Shown piece by piece: positions 44,829-52,235 of a DNA stretch of 54,983 nucleotides; within the stretch, counting starts at the first letter, position 1; each line of letters opens with the position of its first letter. Position numbers and translations under genes: made by a program. Origin of the DNA: an uncultured Oscillospiraceae bacterium (GTDB lineage: Bacteria > Bacillota > Clostridia > Oscillospirales > Oscillospiraceae); assembly GCA_934569045.1 (NCBI GenBank), contig CAKTJX010000014.1, positions 1 to 54,983 of the forward strand, read 5' to 3'. The notes beneath the pieces were generated by a model that saw only the letters and a list, made by a program, of their open reading frames with translations, made no database searches and was not told the DNA's origin.

Positions 44829-45917
44829 ATGTCCTTTCACGAGGTTTTAATCGGCATTATGGCGGTGTTCGCCCTGCTTGGCGGGCTTGACCGCATTCTC
44901 GGCAGCCGCTTCGGCCTGGGGCCCCGGTTTGAGGAGGGCATCCTCTCCATGGGCACATTGGCCCTGGCCATGATCGGCATTGTGTCCCTGGCCCCGGTGC
45001 TGGCATCGGTGCTGCGGCCCATTGTGGTGCCGGTTTACCGGGTGCTGGGGGCGGACCCCGCCATGTTCGCCGGAACCATCTTAGCCTGCGACATGGGCGG
45101 CGGAAATCTTGCCAAGGAGCTGGCGGGAAGCCCGGAGGCGGCGGGGCTGGGGGGCGTCATCACCGGCTCCATGCTGGGGGCCACGGTGGTATTCACTATT
45201 CCTGTCGCCATGGGCATCCTCCGGGAGGAGGACCGGCCCGCCATGGCAAAGGGGATTCTCTGCGGCATCATCGCCATTCCCGTGGGTGTGCTCACTGGCG
45301 GGCTTGCCGCGGGATATCCGGCAGTTATGGTGCTGCGCAACCTCATTCCCATTGTGCTCATCGCCCTGCTGATCGCCCTGGGGCTCTGGCGGGCGGAACA
45401 GGCCATGGTGAAGGCCTTCGCGGTCTTTGGAAAAATCGTGGTGGCGGTGGTCACCCTGGGGCTTTCCGCTGCCATTGTGGAGGAGCTGACGGGCTTTGTA
45501 CTCATTCCGGGGCTTGCGCCCCTTTCGGAGGGCTTTGAAACCGTGGGGGCCATTGCCATTGTGCTGGCGGGGGCCTTCCCCTTGGTCAGCGTTGTCACCC
45601 GGCTGCTGAAAAAGCCTCTGCTCTCCCTGGGGCGGCTGCTTGGCATCAACGACACGGCGGCGGCGGGGCTCGTAGCCTCCCTTGCCAACTCCATTGCGGC
45701 CTTTGATACGGTGAAGGACATGGACCCCCGAGGAAAGGTGGTCAATATCGCCTTCGCCGTCCCCGCCGCCTTTGTCTTCGGGGATCACCTGGGCTTCACG
45801 GCGGGCTTCGCCCCGGAGCTGCTGGGGGCCATGATTGCGGGCAAGCTGGTAGGCGGCATTGTCGCCATCCTGGTGGCCCTGGTCCTGACCCGGCAGGAAC
45901 ACGGAAAAACTGCTTGA
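44829..45917 (+). CDS. eutH: Ethanolamine permease EutH
   Basis: A 362-residue integral membrane protein with about ten hydrophobic segments that brings ethanolamine into the cell. Family blocks are LIGIMAVFALLGGLDRILG, GTLALAMIGI, FAGTILACDMGGGNLAKELA, GSMLGATVVFTIPVAM, and FGDHLGFTAGFAPELLGAMI. It is shorter than the Salmonella protein (408). The start is the ATG at 44829, since homologues begin here. It is the last eut gene; the promoter of the metS unit overlaps its final codons, so no terminator separates them. Confidence 0.95.
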   Translation: MSFHEVLIGIMAVFALLGGLDRILGSRFGLGPRFEEGILSMGTLALAMIGIVSLAPVLASVLRPIVVPVYRVLGADPAMFAGTILACDMGGGNLAKELAGSPEAAGLGGVITGSMLGATVVFTIPVAMGILREEDRPAMAKGILCGIIAIPVGVLTGGLAAGYPAVMVLRNLIPIVLIALLIALGLWRAEQAMVKAFAVFGKIVVAVVTLGLSAAIVEELTGFVLIPGLAPLSEGFETVGAIAIVLAGAFPLVSVVTRLLKKPLLSLGRLLGINDTAAAGLVASLANSIAAFDTVKDMDPRGKVVNIAFAVPAAFVFGDHLGFTAGFAPELLGAMIAGKLVGGIVAILVALVLTRQEHGKTA

Positions 45918-45943
45918 CAAAACTTCTGATTGCAGGCTATAAT
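45914..45943 (+). promoter_or_regulatory. Promoter of the T-box/metS unit
   Basis: Consensus TTGACA (45914-45919), 18-bp spacer, TATAAT (45938-45943). The -35 box overlaps the stop codon of eutH. Confidence 0.88.
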
Positions 45944-45954
45944 AAAAAATAATT

Positions 45955-46185
45955 GGCAAAGATGAGAAGAGTACGCCGTGGAATCGTTCAGAGAGCCCCG
46001 CATGGTGGAAAAGGGCACGTTGGAAGCGGCGGAACATGGTCTCGGAGCCGAGGGGTCGATAGGTAGGCCTCTCCGGGTGCGCCCGTTACCGCGTCAACGA
46101 GGCAGAGCGCCGCTCTGCAAATCAAGGTGGTACCGCGTCAGATTCTGTCGCCCTTGGGTTTTTCCGAGGGCGGCTTTCTATTTTT
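45955..46185 (+). promoter_or_regulatory. T-box riboswitch (tRNA-Met sensing)
   Basis: The leader has GAGAAGAGTA at the base of stem I (about 45964), an AGAGAG stretch, a probable specifier loop GGAACATGGTC with the Met codon ATG at 46036-46038, and the antiterminator sequence AAGGTGGTACCGCG (about 46125-46138). A terminator stem, CGCCCT / GAGGGCG (about 46150-46174), follows. Uncharged tRNA-Met would stabilise the antiterminator and switch on metS. Confidence 0.9.
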
Positions 46186-46207
46186 CTTTCGAGGAGGAGA
46201 AATTGCT

Positions 46208-48166
46208 ATGTGTAACGCATGCAAGGGAAAATTCTACATCACGACCCCCATCTACTATCCGTCCGCCAAGCTCCACATCGGCCACACCTACTGCACCGTG
46301 GCTACCGACGCCATGGCCCGCTATAAGCGGCTCCAGGGCTACGATGTCATGTTCCTGACAGGCACCGATGAGCACGGCCAGAAGATCGAGGACAAGGCCA
46401 AGGAGGCTGGGATTACCCCCCAGCAGTTCGTGGACAACATCGTGGAGGGCCTCGGCGGCGTGCTGGACCTGTGGAAGCTGATGAACATTTCCTATGACCG
46501 GTTCATCCGCACCACCGACGACTACCACGTGGAGTCCATTCAGAAGATCTTCAAGAAGATGCACGACAACGGCGACATCTACAAGGGCACCTACAAGGGC
46601 AAGTACTGCAAGCCCTGCGAAAGCTTCTGGACTGAGAGCCAGCTGGTGGACGGCAAGTGCCCCGACTGTGGCCGGGAGGTTCAGGACGCGGAGGAAGAGG
46701 CCTACTTCTTCCGACTCAGCAAGTACGCGGACCGGGTACAGGACCTGCTGGAAAACACCGACTTCCTGGAGCCCCGGAGCCGGGTCAACGAAATGGTGAA
46801 CAACTTCATCAAGCCCGGTCTGGAGGATCTGTGCGTTTCCCGGACCAGCTTCACCTGGGGTGTGCCCGTGGACTTTGACCCGGGCCATGTGGTCTATGTG
46901 TGGATTGACGCCCTGTTCAACTACATGACCGCCTTGGGCTTTGAGAATGAGCGCTACCACGATCTGGAAAAGTTCTGGCCCGCCGATGTGCACTTCATCG
47001 GCAAGGAGATTGTCCGGTTCCACTCCATCATCTGGCCCGCCATGCTCATGAGCCTGAATCTGCCCCTGCCGAAGAAGGTCTTCGGCCACGGCTGGCTGCT
47101 GCTGGACGGCGGCAAGATGTCGAAGTCCAAGGGCAACGTGGTAGACCCCTATGTGCTGGCCCAACGCTTCGGCGTGGATGCCCTGCGGTTCTTCCTGCTG
47201 CGGACCTTCCCCTTCGGCTCCGACGGCAACTTCTCCAATGAGGCCCTGATCACCACCATCAACATGGATCTGGCCAACGACCTGGGCAACCTGGTGAGCC
47301 GGACCGTGGCCATGGCCCAGAAGTATTTTGGCGAGCACCTGCCTGCCGAACAGCTGGCCGATCCGGAGAAGGACGGGGAGCTGCTGGCAATGGCCTCCTC
47401 CCTGCGGGACAAGTACGAGGAGCAGATGGAGAAGTTCGCCTTCCAGAACGCCCTGAATGAGATTTTCAAGGTCATCTCCCGGGCCAACAAGTATATCGAT
47501 GAGAACGCCCCCTGGGTTCTTGCTAAGGACGAGGCCCAGAAGCCGCGGCTTGCCCGGGTGCTCTACAACCTGCTGGAAACCGTGCGCATCTGCGCAGGTC
47601 TCTTGCAGCCCTTTATGCCCGACACCGCCGCGGAGATTGGCAAGCGCCTGGGCGGCGCGGATATGGGCTGGGACACCCTGAATGTCTTCGGCACCCTGAA
47701 CCCGGAGGCCGCCACCGTGGCCGGCCCCGCCCTGTTCCCCCGGATTGACATGGAGAAGGAGCTCCAGGAGCTGGAGGCCCTGAACAAGCCCGCGGTACCC
47801 CCGCTGGAAATTGAGCCCTACACCGAAGAGAACGTGGACTTTGACACCTTCTGCAAGAACGAGCTCCGGGCCGTGAAGGTCAAGGCCTGCCAGAACGTGA
47901 AGAAGAGCGACAAGCTGCTGCAATTCACCCTGGATGACGGCACCGGCACGGACCGCCAGATTCTCTCCGGCATTGCCAAATACTACAAGCCCGAAGAGCT
48001 GGTGGGCAAGACCCTGGTCGCCATCACCAACCTGCCCCCCCGGAAGATGATGGGCCGGGAGTCCGCCGGCATGCTCCTCAGCGCCGTCCACAAGGAAAAC
48101 GGTGAGGAGAAGCTGAACTTGGTCATGCTGGATGATGCCATCCCCGCAGGCGCGAAGCTCTGCTAA
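46208..48166 (+). CDS. metS: Methionyl-tRNA synthetase
   Basis: Attaches methionine to tRNA-Met. The 652-residue class I synthetase has the HIGH motif (23-26) in AKLHIGHTYC, a zinc knuckle with CKPCESFW and CPDCG (about 133-158), the KMSKSKGN loop near residue 300, an anticodon-binding helical domain, and a C-terminal EMAP-type tRNA-binding domain (about 550-652). The start is ATG at 46208, with GAGGAGG about 11 bases upstream; codons further upstream lie inside the T-box terminator and are not translated. Symbol metG is also used for this enzyme. Confidence 0.96.
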   Translation: MCNACKGKFYITTPIYYPSAKLHIGHTYCTVATDAMARYKRLQGYDVMFLTGTDEHGQKIEDKAKEAGITPQQFVDNIVEGLGGVLDLWKLMNISYDRFIRTTDDYHVESIQKIFKKMHDNGDIYKGTYKGKYCKPCESFWTESQLVDGKCPDCGREVQDAEEEAYFFRLSKYADRVQDLLENTDFLEPRSRVNEMVNNFIKPGLEDLCVSRTSFTWGVPVDFDPGHVVYVWIDALFNYMTALGFENERYHDLEKFWPADVHFIGKEIVRFHSIIWPAMLMSLNLPLPKKVFGHGWLLLDGGKMSKSKGNVVDPYVLAQRFGVDALRFFLLRTFPFGSDGNFSNEALITTINMDLANDLGNLVSRTVAMAQKYFGEHLPAEQLADPEKDGELLAMASSLRDKYEEQMEKFAFQNALNEIFKVISRANKYIDENAPWVLAKDEAQKPRLARVLYNLLETVRICAGLLQPFMPDTAAEIGKRLGGADMGWDTLNVFGTLNPEAATVAGPALFPRIDMEKELQELEALNKPAVPPLEIEPYTEENVDFDTFCKNELRAVKVKACQNVKKSDKLLQFTLDDGTGTDRQILSGIAKYYKPEELVGKTLVAITNLPPRKMMGRESAGMLLSAVHKENGEEKLNLVMLDDAIPAGAKLC

Positions 48167-48181
48167 GTTTATAGAAAATGA

Positions 48182-48217
48182 GCCCCGTGTGCTAAAAATC
48201 GCACACGGGGCCCGTTT
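48182..48217 (+). terminator. Terminator of metS
   Basis: Stem GCCCCGTGTGC (48182-48192) / GCACACGGGGC (about 48201-48211), followed by CCGTTTT. Confidence 0.9.
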
Positions 48218-48245
48218 TATAGGTGCGTAAATTGGGATTTATAGA

Positions 48246-48462
48246 ATTGACAATGCGAATCAAGAGTTGAAGGCCCGTAGGGGCGGCTATCAGCCGCCCG
48301 GAGACGACTGGGCTTGAGCGTTCGATCTTCACCGCCCACTTTCGATACCTTCCGGGCGGCTGGTAGCCGCCCCTACGAGACTCAAAAGTTTTAAAGTTTC
48401 CGGAATTTCCATGGAACCGTGAACATTTTAACGATTGATTCGCATTGACAATTGTCAATGCG
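48246..48462. repeat. Palindromic repeat family A, copy 5 (full length)
   Basis: 100-bp core 48277-48376. The left flank has ATTGACAATGCGAATCAAGAG; the right has CTCAAAAGTTTTAAAG, then ATTGATTCGCATTGACAAT, so the outermost arms are also inverted repeats. The last 22 bases (48441-48462) are a perfect palindrome and contain the stop codon of the minus-strand DUF2284 gene. Confidence 0.85.
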
Positions 48463-49003
48463 TTTCCTCTTCCTCAAACAGCACGCACGCCGTATACGCC
48501 AACGTATTCGGCCCGTGGTAGTAGGGAATCCCCGCGCAGGTGCAGGCATCGCTGACCAGCAGGCCGTAGCCCTCCATGGAGGCGCAGGCGCGGTCCGGGA
48601 AGCGGCAGGAGGCCGGGTAAGCGCATTGGGCGCAGATGCGGCAGCCGCCGGTGCCCAGGCACAGGGCGTTTTTCTGAATCGCGTGGGCCTTGTCCGCCAG
48701 GGTGTGGAAGCGGCGGTTGTGCTCCTTTTCCAGGTCCATCATGCCCTCGATATCAAAGGAATCCTCCAGCTGGGCCACGGACTGAACCAGGATGCCCCAG
48801 GTCTTTTCCCGGATGCGCCGGGTGCAGGTTTCCAGATCGCCGCACTCCGGGGGGCAGGTCCAGTTCTTCCCGTAGGCGTGGCATTTGTCCGCGGCGCACA
48901 TGGCCCGGACCTCGGCCTGCGGGATCAGCGCCGCCGGGTCTACCGGGGCCGCTTCCGTAAAGCCCAGCTCTCTTGCGTAGGCAATCCATTCTTCCTGTGT
49001 CAT
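48455..49003 (-). CDS. DUF2284 predicted metal-binding protein
   Basis: A 182-residue cysteine-rich protein (13 or more cysteines) of the DUF2284 family: CAADKCHAYGKNWTCPPECG near residues 36-55, GGCRICAQCAYPASCRFPD near 119-137, and SDACTCAGIPYYHG near 151. The cysteine spacing suggests iron-sulfur cluster or metal binding. Members are often found with corrinoid methyltransferase genes; the role is unknown. The gene overlaps the ASKHA activator gene by 4 bases. The last codons (Thr-His-stop) lie inside a family A repeat, so the original C-terminus may have been altered. Confidence 0.85.
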   Translation of the reverse strand: MTQEEWIAYARELGFTEAAPVDPAALIPQAEVRAMCAADKCHAYGKNWTCPPECGDLETCTRRIREKTWGILVQSVAQLEDSFDIEGMMDLEKEHNRRFHTLADKAHAIQKNALCLGTGGCRICAQCAYPASCRFPDRACASMEGYGLLVSDACTCAGIPYYHGPNTLAYTACVLFEEEETH

Positions 49004-50460
49004 TCCGCGTCCTCCTCAAAGGTCAGGCAGTCCACATAGCAGTCCTGGAATTCCGGCAGGGCCGCCAGCTCCAGAAATTCCGTCTCCTTGGCCAATTTTT
49101 TCGCGTAGACAAACTCCGCCCGGCTCAGGGCGCAGAGCTTGGCCCCCTCTCCGGCGGCATTGCCGATGGGCTGAATCCGGTCCGCCAGCACCGGCGGGAT
49201 CATGCCGATTTTGCAGGCCGACAGGGGGTCTAAGTAGTTGCCGAAGGCCCCGGCCAGCAAAACCCGCCGGATCTCTTCCACAGGGGTTCCCAGCTTTTTC
49301 GCCATGAGCTCAATGCCCGCCCGGATGGCGGCCTTCGCCAGCTGGACCTCCCGGACATCCTTCTGGGTCAGCACCACGGAATCGCAGAGGGTATAATCCC
49401 CGTGCTCCAGATGGCCCATTTCGTCCAGCTCCCCGGTTTCCAGCAGCACCGCCACCAGATCCAGCAGGCCGGAGCCGCAGAGCCCCAGGGGGGCCTTGTC
49501 CCCGATCACATGACAGCTGATCTTTCCGTCCCGGAGGAACACATGGTCCACGGCTCCCTCCGCCCCCCGCATGCCGCAGGAGATTTTGGCCCCCTCGAAG
49601 GCGGGGCCCGCGGCGGTGGAGCAGGCAATAGCCCGTTTTTCGTCCCCCAGCACCATTTCGCCGTTGGTGCCGATGTCAATGAGCAGCGTCAGCTCTTTTT
49701 GCCGGTCAAACCGGGTTGCCACCAGGCAGCCCACGGTGTCGCCGCCCACAAAGCCCGCGATATTGGGGAGCACCCGGGTGGTGCCGGAGATGGGCAGCAG
49801 CGCGCCGCTCTCCGCCTCCCGGGCTGCCCGCTCCCTTGGCATATAGGGCGGGGTGATCAGGGGCCGGGGATCAATGCCCAGCAGCAGATGGTGCATGGCC
49901 GTATTGCCCACGATGGCCGCCCGGGTAATCTGCTCCGGGGCAATGCCCGCCTGCCTCGCCGCCTGACGGGTCAGGGCATCCAGGCAGGTGAGAATGCAGC
50001 GCTGAATCTCCGCCTGTCCCCCGTCCAGAGCGAACTGAATGCGGGAGATCACATCCGCGCCGTACTGGCCCTGGGGGTTCAGGGTGCTGGCCTGGGCCAG
50101 CAGCGCCCCGGTGGCACCGGAGAGCAGATAGGCAACCACCGTAGTGGTGCCGATATCGATGGCCAGGCAGCAGCGGTCCGTGCCGTCCGGCTGGCACGAA
50201 ACCGCCTGAGCCTGGGTTAAAATTCGGGCGGTGGATTCCTGGGGAACGGTCACGACCATGTCCTGTGCCACAATAGTCTGACAGGCCAGGGCTTCCGCCC
50301 CGGCCTGTAGTGTGACTTTGCATTTCCCGCAGGTCCCTTTCCCGCCGCAGGGCGCGTAGGGTTTCAGGCCTGCTGTAATTTCAGCCTGAAGCAGCGTCGT
50401 ACCCTCCTCCACCGGGATGGTTACCCCAGTGGGTAAAAATGTGACATGATACTGCTTCAT
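49000..50460 (-). CDS. ASKHA-type corrinoid protein activator with [2Fe-2S] domain
   Basis: A 486-residue protein that restores Co(I) in methyltransferase corrinoid proteins at the expense of ATP. The N-terminal ferredoxin domain has Cys38, Cys44, Cys47 and Cys60. The ASKHA part follows directly: CLAIDIGTTTVVAYLL, QYGADVISRI, AIVGNTAMHHLLLG, LLIDIGTNGEMVLG, GPAFEGAKISCGMRG and VLLAGAFGNYLDP. It is 156 residues shorter than the acsV-type protein at 17041, mainly in the linker between the two domains, which suits the activators of O-demethylase/MtgC-type systems. It lies 11 bases after the corrinoid protein gene, its likely client. Confidence 0.93.
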   Translation of the reverse strand: MKQYHVTFLPTGVTIPVEEGTTLLQAEITAGLKPYAPCGGKGTCGKCKVTLQAGAEALACQTIVAQDMVVTVPQESTARILTQAQAVSCQPDGTDRCCLAIDIGTTTVVAYLLSGATGALLAQASTLNPQGQYGADVISRIQFALDGGQAEIQRCILTCLDALTRQAARQAGIAPEQITRAAIVGNTAMHHLLLGIDPRPLITPPYMPRERAAREAESGALLPISGTTRVLPNIAGFVGGDTVGCLVATRFDRQKELTLLIDIGTNGEMVLGDEKRAIACSTAAGPAFEGAKISCGMRGAEGAVDHVFLRDGKISCHVIGDKAPLGLCGSGLLDLVAVLLETGELDEMGHLEHGDYTLCDSVVLTQKDVREVQLAKAAIRAGIELMAKKLGTPVEEIRRVLLAGAFGNYLDPLSACKIGMIPPVLADRIQPIGNAAGEGAKLCALSRAEFVYAKKLAKETEFLELAALPEFQDCYVDCLTFEEDAE

Positions 50461-50471
50461 ACTTCCCTTTC

Positions 50472-51101
50472 TCAGGCAGCCAGTTCCTTGGCCTTCTTGG
50501 CGGCGGAAGCGGCGTCGGGGGTGTAGGCGTCCGCGCCGATCTTATCGGCAAACTCCTGGGTGATGGGAGCGCCACCCACCATAACCTTCACCTGAGAACG
50601 CCAGGGAGCGGCATTCAGCGCGGTAACGGTCTCCTGCAGGGCGGGCATGGTGGTGGTCAGCAGAGCGGAGCAGGCGATGATCTTGGTGCCGGGATTCTCC
50701 TCGTAAGCGGACAGGAACTTCTCCACGGGCACATCCACGCCCAGGTCGATGACCTCGAAGCCGGCGGACTCGATCATCATAGCCACCAGGTTCTTGCCGA
50801 TGTCGTGCAGGTCGCCGGCCACGGTGCCGATGATGACCTTGCCCAGAGCGCCGGCAGCGCCGGTAGCCAGATGGGGCTTCAGGACCTCAACGCCCTTCTT
50901 CATGGCCTTGGCGGCGATCAGCATTTCAGGAACGAAGATCTTGCCGTTCTTGAAGTTCTCGCCCACCACGTCCATAGCGGAAATCATGGTATCCAGAATG
51001 GCGGAGGCCTCTACGCCCTCGTCCAGAGTTTCCTGCACAGCAGCGGGAACCAGCTTGGCCTTGCCGCGAACAACCAGATCATGTACATTTTCGATGCTCA
51101 T
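50472..51101 (-). CDS. Methyltransferase corrinoid protein (MtgC/MttC-like)
   Basis: A 209-residue carrier that shuttles a methyl group on cobalamin. Residues 1-85 are the helical cap domain (AILDTMISAMDVVGENFKNG). Residues 88-209 are the B12-binding Rossmann domain with the GDLHDIGKNLV motif, in which His99 is the lower cobalt ligand, and a VGGAPIT loop. It lies between the methyl-THF methyltransferase and the activator, its expected partners. The substrate-specific MttB/MtaB-type methyltransferase that would load the cobalamin is not present. Confidence 0.94.
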   Translation of the reverse strand: MSIENVHDLVVRGKAKLVPAAVQETLDEGVEASAILDTMISAMDVVGENFKNGKIFVPEMLIAAKAMKKGVEVLKPHLATGAAGALGKVIIGTVAGDLHDIGKNLVAMMIESAGFEVIDLGVDVPVEKFLSAYEENPGTKIIACSALLTTTMPALQETVTALNAAPWRSQVKVMVGGAPITQEFADKIGADAYTPDAASAAKKAKELAA

Positions 51102-51184
51102 AATAATATTCCCCTTTTTAAGTAATGAAGTTATTTCAAGAAGACCCGATTGCCGCCGGGTTTTCCCTACTTACAAATAATTTT

Positions 51185-51994
51185 TTACTGCTTCACGGGT
51201 CCGAACAGGCCGTCCCGGTAGGCGCCGATGTACTCCATGCAGTAGTCGTCCAGGCCCAGCAGAGCCTCGGTGGCGTAGATTACGCCCATCATGTCCCGGT
51301 TGGTGGGGTCCAGAATGGCGGAATCCAGGCCGGCGTTCATGGCCAGCACGGTGAAGCCCAGGTTGACCATCTTCCGGACGGGCAGGTTGAAGGAAATGTT
51401 GGAGACGGCGGCAGTGATATGGATGGAGGGGTACTTCTCACGAACCGTGGAAATGACCTCTACATTGGTCTCAATGCCGTTCTCGGAGGTGCAGAGCATT
51501 TCTACCAGGGGATCAATGTGAATCCGGTTGGGGGCAATGCCGTACTCCTTGGCCTTGGCCATGATCTTGTCGAACACCCGCAGACGGTCCGCGGCGTTCT
51601 TGGGAATGCCAGTGTCGTCAGACAGCAGGGCAATCACCTGCCAGCCCTTGTTCTCGGCCAGGATGGGGAAGATCTTGTCGATCTTGTCGCCCTCGCCGGA
51701 GACGGAGTTGATGAGGCCGGGCTTGTTGCAGAACTTGTAGGCCTGGGTCAGCACATCGGCGCTGGGGCTGTCCACCGCGATGGGCAGGTCGGTGACGGAC
51801 TGGATGCAGTCGATCATCCAGTGCAGGGTCTCCACCTCCTGGGCTTCCGGCACAGAGGCGCAGCAGTCAATGAAGGTGGCGCCGGCATTGGCCTGCGCAA
51901 TGGCGCGGGCCTTGATGAACTCGGCGTCCCGCTCGGCAATGGCCTTTGCGACCACGGGGATAGAACCGTTGATTTTTTCACCAATAATAATCAT
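51185..51994 (-). CDS. Methyltetrahydrofolate:corrinoid methyltransferase (MtgA/AcsE-like)
   Basis: A 269-residue pterin-binding TIM barrel that moves methyl groups between THF and the adjacent corrinoid protein. Family motifs are IIIGEKINGSIP at the N-terminus, AGATFIDCCASVPE, LPIAVDSPSADVL, PGLINSVSGEGDK, IHIDPLVE and AAVSNISFNLP, corresponding strand by strand with AcsE. The start is the ATG at 51994, with AGGAGG 10 bases before it; an upstream ATG at 52045 lacks a site. First gene of the minus-strand operon, with its own promoter. It is a paralogue of the C-terminal half of the fusion protein at 11504. Confidence 0.92.
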   Translation of the reverse strand: MIIIGEKINGSIPVVAKAIAERDAEFIKARAIAQANAGATFIDCCASVPEAQEVETLHWMIDCIQSVTDLPIAVDSPSADVLTQAYKFCNKPGLINSVSGEGDKIDKIFPILAENKGWQVIALLSDDTGIPKNAADRLRVFDKIMAKAKEYGIAPNRIHIDPLVEMLCTSENGIETNVEVISTVREKYPSIHITAAVSNISFNLPVRKMVNLGFTVLAMNAGLDSAILDPTNRDMMGVIYATEALLGLDDYCMEYIGAYRDGLFGPVKQ

Positions 51995-52094
51995 GGGAAT
52001 CGTTCCTCCTATCAGCATGTTCGGGCACACGGACAGTGTCCGCAAAAATGCGTTTCCTCAAAAGCGGTCCTTTTTGTGGAATGCTTCTATGAGA

Positions 52095-52123
52095 ATCCTA
52101 CCAAACCCGGGGCCTTTTGTCAA
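52095..52123 (-). promoter_or_regulatory. Promoter of the corrinoid methyltransferase operon
   Basis: Minus strand: consensus TTGACA (52118-52123), 17-bp spacer, TAGGAT (52095-52100). A TTTTTGTGGAA motif lies downstream near 52072-52083. Confidence 0.75.
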
Positions 52124-52172
52124 TTCTTGCAAAAATAATTAACAATTTTCCACACTTTCTTGATTTAAGCTC

Positions 52173-52201
52173 TTTACTTTCCACGTTTTTGTGGATATAA
52201 T
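52173..52201 (+). promoter_or_regulatory. Promoter and candidate operator of the PucR gene
   Basis: TTTACT (52173-52178), 17-bp spacer, TATAAT (52196-52201). The spacer and -10 box contain the inverted repeat TCCAC-N6-GTGGA (about 52180-52195). A further TTTTCCACA lies near 52146. These may bind the divergent regulator. Confidence 0.65.
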
Positions 52202-52235
52202 TTCTCTATCCTTTCCAAAGGGGTTTGGTTATTAT

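Noticed and set aside
46127..46207. N-terminal extension of methionyl-tRNA synthetase from an upstream start
   Set aside because: These codons lie within the T-box antiterminator/terminator; the ribosome site precedes ATG 46208 and the HIGH motif is at the normal distance from it.
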